Shown: in pieces, positions 48,623-58,809 of the stretch
Layout of the letters: each line of letters starts with the position of its first letter
Position numbering within the stretch: position 1 is the first letter of the stretch
Assembly: GCF_021018895.1 (NCBI RefSeq)
Contig: NC_079364.1
Coordinates: 33,035,701 to 33,099,700, forward strand
Length of the DNA stretch: 64,000 bases
Direction: 5' to 3'
Source of the DNA: Seriola aureovittata
Taxonomy: Eukaryota; Chordata; Actinopteri; Carangiformes; Carangidae
Made by a program: the position numbers and the translations under genes
Notes under the pieces: generated by a model
Seen by the model: only the letters and a program-made list of their open reading frames with translations
Databases searched by the model: none
Told to the model about the DNA's origin: nothing

Positions 48623-51600
48623 ATGTCTGAAGCTGCTGTAGAGGAAGTTTCAGTTTTATCGGCCATTTACTGCGGAGAGGGAGAGTTCCGGCTCATCCAG
48701 CAGTCTGGTGAGTCAGTGAACGTCTCACTGTCACTCCACACACACAACACAACCTGGGGCCACCCGCGCTTATACAGGCGAAAATGTTTAAGTCAATTCA
48801 AGTGTCCTGCTACTTTCATGCGAATATCAACCAATAGAAGAAACTATGAAGCTGTTCCTGAACATTCTCTCACTTCTCATTTAGTTCAGTTAAAACATCT
48901 GGATGTTTGACTGTCAAAGCTCAAAGGTGAACTCTGTCATTTTGTAGCTGTAGCAAAAATAAATCTGGCCCAAACATATAAGATAAGATAAGATAAGATA
49001 AGACGAACCTTTATTGATTCCATACTGGGGAACTTCACTTGTCACTGCAGCATAAGAAAACAAGCATAACAATAGAATAAAGTAGAAACATAACAACTCA
49101 ACCATGAATAAAAAGGTATGTACATAAGTGCTTGCATGCATACATGCTCCCACATCTGGACCAGTTCTGGCACGCACACAGAAAATGATCCAGCTGTCCG
49201 TCAGTACTGGAGGATAACAGCTGGAATCAGCCCAGATGTGGAAGTGTGGACCCAGGCCTATGTTGTGTCAGTTGGTTGTTGGTTTTATTTTGCTATCTGC
49301 GGCTGTACTATGACTGTGTTTGCCTTGCAGCGCAGGATGGGCTCCTGGTCCAAATCAACACCACTGTTCCAGGGGAGAGAGGGCTGAACCTGAGTCTGTT
49401 GTTCCACCTGCACCCCCAGTACCCTTCCTGCCCCCCCGACATCTCTGTCTCCTCCACTGCTTTCTCCAGGAACCAGTGTCACAGCATCAGACAGAGGCTG
49501 CTGGAGCGAGCTGCAGCCTTACCACCAGAGCCAATGGTCCATCAGCTGGTAGACTGGTTACAGGTAAACTGACTGACTGGTTACATCATTTAATTTATTC
49601 TTAATAAGTGTGTCTCTGAAGTGTGGCCACAACAAACTAAACTAAAATCAACCCTGTGGAGGATACGAACCAGTTTTCATGGATGACGTAGCTGCTGTGT
49701 GATGTGTAACAGCAGCAGAGTGAGGAGGTGACAGAGGGCTGCAGAGGAGCTGAGGAAGAGGTGAAAGACAGAGGAAGAGAGGAGAGGTGGACCGCAGTGC
49801 TGTCGTTGGACCACATCCGATCTCGGAGTCGTTACATCGGACTGCTGGAGCGCTGGAGCCAGCAGCTGCAGCTGCCTGGGAGGTTGTTACTGGGACAGAG
49901 TATACTGGTTATTCTGCAGGGAGCCAGAGCTGACATCAAGGTACTGACCCACAGTTAACTCTGCATCACAGACAGTACATGTAGTGTATAACTGACACAC
50001 TATATGGTTGAGTTTTAGCAGTTTAAAGAGTGATTGATTATGGTCTGGAAAACAAGTTAAAAGGTGATGTATATCAGTAATACATTAAACATCTTCTACG
50101 CATTGTTATTATGAATTCATACTGGAGACGGATGAGGCTGTGATGAAGGCAGCGAGTGGCTCACACAGGATGAAGAACCAGAACAACAGCACCCTCCTCC
50201 TGCTCTGTGCTTTAAATGAATCCACCAGGTGTCACAGTATGAAGCAGTTAACCATCATTTTCATCATAGAGCAATCTGTAGATTATTTTGCATATACAGT
50301 ATCATTGGTACATTACATATTTTATTAGTTGAGCTTCAGAAAGCAGTTATAAATAAAACATGATGTCATCAGTCCAAGTGTCCAAAAACCGAGACACATT
50401 CAGTTTAGCATCATGTTAGGATGAAGAAAAGCAACAAATCTCCACATCTGAGGAAGGTTTGGATTTGTTTCATTAAAGGTGCTATATGTAAGTTATCGCT
50501 ACAATGTTAGCATTAGCAGATGTTTGTTGTTGTGTTACCTTTAGCAACACCAAATTTAAATTTTTGTTATCCTTCTATTTCTATCATTTCTTTTCTTCTA
50601 CTGAAGTTAGCATGCTAACCTGTCCCTTCCTGTAATACTTCTGTGTGATAGTGAGTCACTGTAGCAGTGAGAGGGCGTATTCTAACCTGTAGTCCTGCAT
50701 AGTCAGTGTTTTACCTGCAGTAGATTTAGACCAGCGTGCTGCCGATTAGGAGAGGCAGGGAACACGATGCACTAGCAGAGCGATGTGCTGCTGTCAAAAC
50801 AGCACTTTCCTTTGGTACTACATTTTTCTCAACTGTATTTCTTGGCACAAGTGCACCTATCTGTATTACGCCACAAATGCAGGTGAGCTGAGTGAATCAG
50901 AAAGAGCTAAACTTCACTTTTTTTTGACAAGAAGATAAAGCTGAAAATATTCTACATGAAACGTGCACTTAAATGGATATTGGATTGTTACGGTTGGCGT
51001 CTTCTAAAAGTGTCTAAAACACGTTTTATTCTGCTGACCCCGCCCACAGCAGCACATTGCTCTGTGTCTGTGTTGGTGTTCCCGACTGCTTCTCTAAACT
51101 GGCTGCATGCTGATCCGAATCTACTGCGGGTAACACACTGTATATGCATGACTACTTCACACAACCCCACATCATGTAACCTGAACTATCACTTACAGCT
51201 CTGGGAAAGCAACCAATATCATCACCACCACCTGCTCCCAGCAAGAAACCATGTACAGCAGATAAAAACTTACATATAGTAAGTAAATCAGTCAATAGGA
51301 CTGAGTATCGATGCTGATTTCATCAATTCAATTGCAAGTCATAAAGTCCTGATTTGATGTACTTCATGATTCTACATACTGATATACTACACTACATGAT
51401 TCAATTTTTCAAAGTTTTTAAATCCAAAATGCAGCCACACATCTCCCTACAGACTCCTCTAGCCTTAACCCAGTAGTGTTTCCGTGCCTTAGAGAACATT
51501 CAGGTCGCATGTGACACTCATTCATTCACAAGAGAAAATAAACACAAGCCGAGGCCACTATAAGACTGACTGACTGGCAACATAGTGTGGAAAAACACTC

Positions 51601-52618
51601 ACAGTTTTTCAAGTCATTCTCAGAACATCCCATTCATCAGGCTACATTGCCGTGTCTACCAGGTGGCACATAGAGGCCATCCATTCATCCCGGATGTGTT
51701 TCCCATGTGTCACTGATCCAAACAGGACACAGCCACAAATAGTCCTAAAGGTTCCCGTATGGACAGAAGTGTCCATTTAGGATACCTTTGTATTGGGACG
51801 TGCATGCACATTCAAAAAGTTGCCAAGTTTTCCTAAATTAACATTTTGTCATTTTTGGAAACTCCCCCAATCAAACTGAAGTACAGTGTCCTGGGTGGCC
51901 CCGGAGTCCCCAGACTTTCAACAAATAGGGTGACTAGTCTAAGGCTGCAAAATCCGCCCCCCTCTTGGACAACTAGTTGGTGTCAGAGTGGTCTGGCTTT
52001 ATGCCCTCTGTGGAAGATGTTTTAATGTGTTGCTGTCACACTCATATGGGATGCAGTGAAGCTTATTTACACCTTTCGCACCTCGTATGTCTGTGAGGAG
52101 ACTCGTCCACCTCCCACTGACTTCACATTCACATTGTAGATATAATACTCTGTAACCTGAACCTTACTTGACATGTAAATGAGTGTTCCGCATGTTATTG
52201 TTGTATTTTTGTGATCACATGATGAGTGACTGCTGCTCTGCCTCCCTGTGCAGTGTGACCTGACTGTTCGCACTCATCACTGTCTCCTCAGGAGTTTTGC
52301 CGCCTGTTGAAGACAGTGAAGGTGGATGTGGATTCTTCAGGGAAGAAATGCAAGGAGAGGATGATGAAGGTTCTCATCGAAACCCCCTCGTATTCCTCCT
52401 GCGGACATGGGTATGGATCACTTGACTCTGATGTAGCAGGAGGGACATATGATGCTCACACAGTGGTGTCACAGCATCTCCAATGTCTCTGTGTTTCTGT
52501 CAGGCTCCAGAGGTTTGTGGTGAAGGAGTACCAGTCCTCAGCAGAGCTTACTGCAGTCTTCCAGGAGCTCCACATGACGGAGCTGTACCAGCAGATACTG
52601 CCATCATTAAGTGACTGA
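48623..52618 (+). CDS. rwdd3: RWD domain-containing protein 3 (RSUME)
   Basis: Five exons join in frame: 48,623-48,707; 49,331-49,563; 49,713-49,940; 52,292-52,410; 52,504-52,618. They give 259 residues (human 267). The RWD domain covers about 5-106, with [11 protein letters not shown] at its start, the [10 protein letters not shown] turn and [12 protein letters not shown] at its last helix. The C-terminal half carries [50 protein letters not shown] and [12 protein letters not shown], all in the order of human RWDD3. The protein binds the SUMO-conjugating enzyme Ubc9 and enhances SUMO attachment. It also stabilises I-kappa-B and HIF1-alpha in mammals (family knowledge). Exon 3 has a tandem CAGCAG acceptor, so one Gln may be optional. 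Intron 1 contains a SINE/LINE tail and intron 3 (2.35 kb) a MITE core. Confidence 0.93.
48976..49140 (-). mobile_element. Non-LTR element 3' tail in rwdd3 intron 1
   Basis: (ATAAG)n at 48,978-49,003 is followed by ACCTTTATTGATTCCATACT and GGGGAACTTCACTTGTCAC. The pentamer tail next to CCTTTATTGATCCC-like sequence is a hallmark 3' end of fish LINE/SINE insertions. Minus orientation is inferred from the tail. Confidence 0.55.
50478..50650. repeat. MITE core in rwdd3 intron 3
   Basis: AAAGGTGCTATATGTAAGTT, ACAATGTTAGCATTAGCAG and TCTTCTACTGAAGTTAGCAT, then GCTAACCTGTCCC, correspond to arm and core pieces of the MITE at 38,824-39,256. Confidence 0.5.
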
Positions 52619-52710
52619 CAGCGCACCACAGTTACCATGATGACTCAACCTGAACGGAGAAGAGCCTCAACAAATACAGACCCAGCGGGCACAGACAGGA
52701 AGACCACCAA

Positions 52711-52716
52711 AATAAA
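52711..52716 (+). terminator. Possible rwdd3 polyadenylation signal
   Basis: AATAAA lies 92 bp after the rwdd3 stop. A further AATAAA occurs near 53,149, so alternative ends are possible. Confidence 0.45.
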
Positions 52717-52719
52717 CAT

Positions 52720-53879
52720 AAATCACCACAGAGCTACAACACAACAGACACAAAGTGACTCTGGTGTGTAACACAGAAAAAAACATGGCTGTCATTACTG
52801 CTGATGTTTGACTCACTGATGGACTGAGAGCGGATCATGTTATTTGTGGTTATTGTACAGGCAAGGATTGTACCAGTAAAGCTCATCTCAGCTGTTTCTG
52901 CTGATGCACCTTTGCAAGTGACAGTTTACATTCACAAGTCAAAGTTTGACAGAGCTTTTGGTGATCAACACAGGTTTATTCCCTGGATGACATTGTTGCT
53001 GGTTTAGTCTTGAGTTTTTAATGTTCTGGAGACAAAGTTCAGATTTGAAACTTACCAGGTTTTCAGTGGCTTTAAAATACATCTAGTATAATAAGTGCAG
53101 ATAATGTAATGTCTACAGCATCAAGCTTATTGACAGTTTGACATCTTAAATAAATACAAATGAAGAATATTCCATTTTCCCAGTGATACTGGTCAGCATT
53201 TAAACATGTATTGTCGGCACCAAGCTACTTTTTCTTCTCCTCCTCCCTCTCCTCCCTCTTTTCCTCTCCTCCTCCTCCTCCTCCTCTTCCAAAAAGGAAG
53301 CAGGACTCATCATTCTGCTCTTGATCATTAGTAGTTCTTTTAGCATCAGTTCCAGCTGCAGGAAGAGCAGAGGGGAGAAATTTCTATTTCATTTATTTAC
53401 TTTTTTTTTTAACCTTTATTCATTTTCCAAATGGTTCTAAACAATTGCTGATGTTGGTCACGGAGTTGACAGGTACAATAAACCTCAGTCCATGTCTTTT
53501 TATCACAGGAGTCCATCTGTAGAAAAGTCCATTTGCAGCTGGGCTGTCAGACACTCCTCTGTGTGACTTGTTTTAGCCTTTGAGTTCACTGACTTATGTT
53601 TTGTGACAATACAATACTTTCATTCTCCTCTTTGAGTCTTTGTCTTTGAGCCTATTTGTTTGCAGTATAGGGCTGAGTTCAAGACTGTTCCTCAGTCATT
53701 CAAGTAATTGTGCATAATGATAACAGGCAGAAAAGACTGCACTGCAAAACACTGAAAACAGATGTTATTTTCTCTCTCTTTATCTAAAAAACAGTATGAA
53801 ATTCAGTTGTCGGATTTAGAAAATGTTTAGCAGTAATATAGCAGTAATAGGAAGGAATAGTTCTTTCTACCAACATACA
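52720..53879. other. Intergenic, with a polypyrimidine tract
   Basis: The only notable structure is a C/T-only run with (TCC)n at about 53,231-53,291. No gene is recognised. Confidence 0.5.
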
Positions 53880-54330
53880 GAAAGTAATGTGTGTGTGTTG
53901 ATGGCACCAAATCCCGATACCTTGACTGTTCTGTAGGGGTTCCACAAGGTTCTATTCTTGGACCAATATTATTTACACTTTATATCAAGGACTTACCTAA
54001 TGCATGTGCAGACATGAACATAACATGTCATTTTTACATGTGCTTAAGACATCCCAGAGGCCTCCTTCCTTTTTACATCTGGAATGAGCCCTGTGCAGGA
54101 CAGGCTCACTAAATCTGGTTTCTTATTGAATACAAAAACTATGGTGTGTATGATATTCAAAAACTCTACTCTTCTATCCTTTAAAATTCATGCTGAAAAG
54201 GTGTTAAACACCATAAAATTAAATTTACAAAATTTTAAGAGAATGAGGTAATTTCTCTCGGTTAATGCTGCCAGAATGTTTCTAGACTCACGATTTTATT
54301 CATTCCTGTTTATAGACCATTTATTATGTG
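53880..54330 (+). pseudogene. LINE reverse-transcriptase fragment
   Basis: The frame at 53,891 reads VDGTKSRYLDCSVGVPQGSI and LGPILFTLYIKDLPNACADM. This includes the GVPQGS-(I/V)-LGP motif and the YI-DLP block of LINE reverse transcriptases. The catalytic YxDD that should follow about 20 residues later is absent or damaged. Weak LINE-like traces continue to about 54,330 (GFLLNTKTMVC-like, then AARMFLDSRFYSFLF). It is a short dead fragment. Confidence 0.7.
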
Positions 54331-55013
54331 TTAAATCCTACTGTTTAATCTACATTGTAGCTCTTGTAATCTTCTGCCATATCACACAATCAGCATCTAT
54401 AAATGTCATATGTCATCCACAGACACATCATCATCATGTGTTCATCATGTGTTCATCATGTGTTCCCTGTAGAGAGGTGAATGGAGAAATGAGAACACAG
54501 GTCCCAGACTGATGTTGGGATCACAGTATGTGGTGGTGTGTCTTAAACAGCTAAGATCTCTGTGTTATGAAAGTTAAAATGTTCCTCTGTAACTGAGTGT
54601 GGTTCAGATTATTAATCCAACATCAGATTTCAATCTAAACATGATGTCAGATGGGATTGGCTCCATCCACACTTCTGTGATGAACTGTACGGCTGAGTTT
54701 ATATGAAGCAGCAGCGCTGAAATAAAAAGCTTCATCTGTGCAGTAACTCTAAATGTCTAGCAGAGGGAGTTGCAGTAATGATCCCTGACAGTCCTGTTAG
54801 CACAGTTCACTGAGCTGGTCCGTGAACTTTTACAGTTTATCTGTGACAATCACTGATTCTCTTGTTTGAATAATTTGTCTGATATGTTTTCCTCCTTCTC
54901 TTCTTGCTCCTTCTCCTGCTCCTCTTCATTCCTTCATGACACTGAGGTTCTTCACCTCTCCACACCTCTGCTATAAAAATAAAATCCTTTTACAACTCAA
55001 TGCAGCTTTATGT
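54331..55013. other. Intergenic, nothing recognised
   Basis: Short TCATCATGTGT tandem copies lie at about 54,425-54,465. No gene is seen. Confidence 0.45.
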
Positions 55014-55077
55014 GAGTGTGTGTGTGTTTGTGTGTGAGTGTGTGTGTGTGGTGTGTGTGTGTGTGTGTGTGTGTGCA
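55014..55077. repeat. (GT)n microsatellite, interrupted
   Basis: About 30 GT units with a few GA or TT interruptions. Confidence 0.93.
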
Positions 55078-55383
55078 GGCAGTTGACCGATGAGTCATAC
55101 ACCCTCACAAACAGCAAACACAAGGTCAGTGCGAGGCTGTCTAAAGAGTAACAAGCCACAGGTCAGTGACCTGGAATCTGTCTGAACAGTGACTGAAAGT
55201 CAGTGCGGAACAACATCATGTTCAGCTGCTACAAACACACGAAAAGACTGAGACTCAGAGGTTCTCCCTGAGATCACTAAACAGTTTAGACAACCCACAC
55301 ACACTGTCATATATCCACTGTCTGTGAAGTCTATGCCACACTCTGTATTCAGAGTCAGAGCAGAGTGATGACATGATCTGAAG

Positions 55384-55483
55384 CTCCGCCCCATGAACTT
55401 TGGAAAGATTTTTATTTGTGTGCAGTGATCAGTCAGAGGTTCCTCCTTCTCTTCTCGGCCACAGACTGAACATCACACAGGTG
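55384..55483 (+). other. Possible non-coding first exon of the slc51b-like gene
   Basis: A GT-rich donor (CACACAG|GTGAGT at 55,483/55,484) follows pyrimidine-rich sequence (TCCTCCTTCTCTTCTCGGCC), 1.75 kb upstream of the first coding exon on the same strand. This could be a 5' UTR exon. No acceptor has been tested, and the element may be chance. Confidence 0.2.
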
Positions 55484-56752
55484 AGTACCTGAATCCACAC
55501 AGGTAAAAAGCTCTAATGTCATGGTTGAACAAAGTGCACTATGATATAAAGATCCACTGAGTGATGAGCTCCACTTGTGATAAGTAAACTATAATTATTT
55601 CTAGTTTTGTGGATGCTGCAGATTCTTGTGAAGGGGGAAGTTGTGTCAGTAAATTTGTTAACCTTGTGCTCTCCACCTGTGTGTGGTCATGGGATTAGCA
55701 GATTGTTAAAAGTTCATTTCTTATTGCATCAGACTCATGGCGTCTGTAAACATGTTTGAACATTTCTTCCATCTCCTTCATATCAGATGTCAGTTTCCAC
55801 TCATATGGTCTTTGTAAGCACTAGTTGTGGTCACACTTGTTCAGCGTTTTGTTTGACTAGCTGAACAAAAACTCTTATTAGTCACTCTTCTTCAGCAACT
55901 AGTGGCACTTCTGTCCAACTAGTTCCAACAGACACTGCACTAGTAGCAACAGAGTACATGACAGACAGTTAAACTGGAGGCATGTGGTTACACCCAGCAG
56001 AGGTGAAAGGGGGAGAGAGAACGTTAGCTTTAACAAGCTAAGATTACGATTTTTCTTACCTATTGATATTCACTCCAATCACTGGTGTACTACACAAGTG
56101 CACCACCCAAGGACAAATCCCAATGGGCCACCATATCAATGGTCTGGTTTTGACAGTCCAAAACCTCCATAAGGTTATTACTGGTAGTGTCAGTCTCTAC
56201 CGGCCCTCTCTCTACGCCTGTAATTCAGGGTGTGCATGAGAGCGGGCAGTGTGTGTCAGCCAGTACTGGGCTCACTTCACTTACACAGGTGTAGTGCTGC
56301 TGGTGAAGAAACAGAATATTCTCAGTTTCTATGATCTGGTTGAAATTAATTTACAGTTTTTAAGATCTTGAAGATCTGATCATCACTAAAGTGTATGTCA
56401 TGTAGAGAGCCAATAAAAACAAATGACATGTTCAAAGTTGTCATATGGACATTTAAGGTGTAGTGATTAATTCACAACGTTAATTCATGGATTGAGTAAC
56501 AGAAAAAAACATGCCACCTTAAAAGTGTCCAGTAGCTGCACAATGAATTAGATTTTTAAATAGTGAAGATAAAAAGACAGAAAAGATCCTTTCATTCATC
56601 AGTTTCTTTTTCTGTGATGTATTCACACAGAAAACCTGATAAAGTCTGTTATACTTGGACAGCTTGTGCTGTTGGAAAAAAATGCTAGCTTAGCTACATT
56701 TTCATAGCCTGGCCTGTTAGAGCAATGGTGTGACTGTGGCAAGGACATTTAC
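55484..56752. other. Region upstream of the slc51b-like gene, nothing recognised
   Basis: No exon or element is identified between the possible first exon and the MITE at 56,753. Confidence 0.4.
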
Positions 56753-57043
56753 AGTGGCCCTGTGAGCGCAATGCACTGCAACATAAGAAAACACATGCAA
56801 ACAGTCACAACAAAAGCAAATACACAACCACACTGCAAATACTCACAAGACAACAGAAGTGTTTCCAGGGGACACTACAAAGTGATGAGGGGGTACCACG
56901 GTTGCTCACAGGTTCATCACTTTCATTCTGTTGTGAGTATTTGCAGCACATGTGTTGTCAAATTGATGAAGATGTTTTCTGAATTTGTTTCTGTATTGTC
57001 TGTTTGCATGTGTTTTGAGAATGCATTGAGAATTCAGGGCCAG
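56753..57043. mobile_element. Foldback MITE upstream of the slc51b-like gene
   Basis: The left arm (CAGTGGCCCTGTGAGCGCAA, AAAACACATGCAAACAGTC, CTGCAAATACTCACAA) is complementary, in order, to the right arm (TTGTGAGTATTTGCAGC, GTCTGTTTGCATGTGTTTTG, AATTCAGGGCCAG). It is about 290 bp long, non-coding, and lies 190 bp before the start codon. Confidence 0.75.
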
Positions 57044-57234
57044 CGTAGTTCTTAAAGGTTAGTTAGTGATTTGCATCATACTGGATATATTTTACAGAAA
57101 ATGTGTTAAGCAGCTGGTTTTCTGCTCCTGCCATCAGGTCTCACACTAAAAATGAATACACTATCTTCCAGTCTTCTGTCTTTAATGAAAAGGTTGAAAT
57201 TTCTCAGATTTCTAACGCCCCTTCCTCTATAGAT

Positions 57235-58285
57235 ATGTTTGACATCTGGATCATGCTGTTTCTCCTCCTGTCAGGTAAAGTGATGCTTCATTCACACACA
57301 GAATTTACACACATATGATTTATATAGTAGCATCATTTAATCTAAAGCTGTTATTCTCACGACACTTGCAGGGGGGAGGGCGTTCATGATCCACAACACC
57401 CAGCGCAGCCTGTGTCTGGAAGACTCTGCAGCTACAGGTGAAGTCCTGCTGAAAGGGTGCAACCTGGACTCTGTGTATCAACAGTGGGTCTGGATCACTC
57501 AGGGCAAGCTGATGTGTGTCGCAACATCCAGATGTTTGTCGGCCCAGCAGACGGAGCCGGTCCGGACCTTGTCCTGCCAGGAGCCGGAGGGTGGTGCTTC
57601 AAGGTTACTGTGGGACTGTGACAGGGACAGACTGATCAGCAGGAACACGTCAATGCTGCTGTCAGTAGATGGCCAACGTGTGATTCTGACTTACAACAGC
57701 AAACAGTCCAAGTGGAGATCTCTGGACGAGGGGGACATCTGCCAGGAAAAACTCAGTAAGTCAGGGAGGATTACAGAAACAGAAAGGTCTCATCATAATC
57801 TATTATATCTATAATAATACAGTACATCATTATTTGTTTGACCATATTTTATATTAATAATCTGCAAAGAACCCTGTAACAAAAGTTATGAAATTAATGT
57901 TGTGAAGTAAAAATACAATATACAATATATTTAGTGACTTAACATTATACTAAAGGCAAGACACCAAGCAGTGAGTGAGTGAGACACTGATGGGAATCAG
58001 TCACACACTCATTAGACAGCATGACTGTACAGCTGAGCTGAACCTGCAGAGAGGGGCTGAGTACTGAGTCTCTGCGTCCTCCTCTTTAAAGGAGTTTGAC
58101 CTAATCTAGTTTAGTTGTGATTAATAAACTGAAGTGAAAATGATAAAGCCGTTGTTTTATCATCCTGCCCTTATGTTGATTAAGATGACGGAGTTTAAGT
58201 ATTTACATTTGAGATTAATTGAAAAAGATGCATGCTGCACACATCACTGTTGAACTATGAATGTTTATTATTAGCTTTTATTATT

Positions 58286-58366
<81 letters not shown>

Positions 58367-58778
58367 ATTAACAATGGATCAAACACATGTAATGTAAGAG
58401 TGATAAACTTATAATGATCACTAGTAATGATCACTTCTCAGTGTTTTAGCTGTTGGGTCTGTAAATGTCGTGTTTTGGTCCCAAAACGTTGTTTCCAGCA
58501 GAAGCAGCTGTTTTCATAGAAACATCTGTAAACAGCCTCTACCTGATCAGCAGCAAAAAGCAAACAGATACAGTCACAGAGCAGCTGGTGAACACAGAGA
58601 CAGATATTTCCCTCAAGAGCTGGTGGAGACCAAACACAGAGCTAAAAGAGGGAACAGTGGACTGAGACTCATCAGATGATACAGACATCATATCACATGA
58701 ATCGTTATGTTGATCTGTGTCTGCTGGCTGTATTAAACATGTCCATAACTTGTCTGTCTGTCTGTCTGCCTGTCTGCC

Positions 58779-58809
<31 letters not shown>

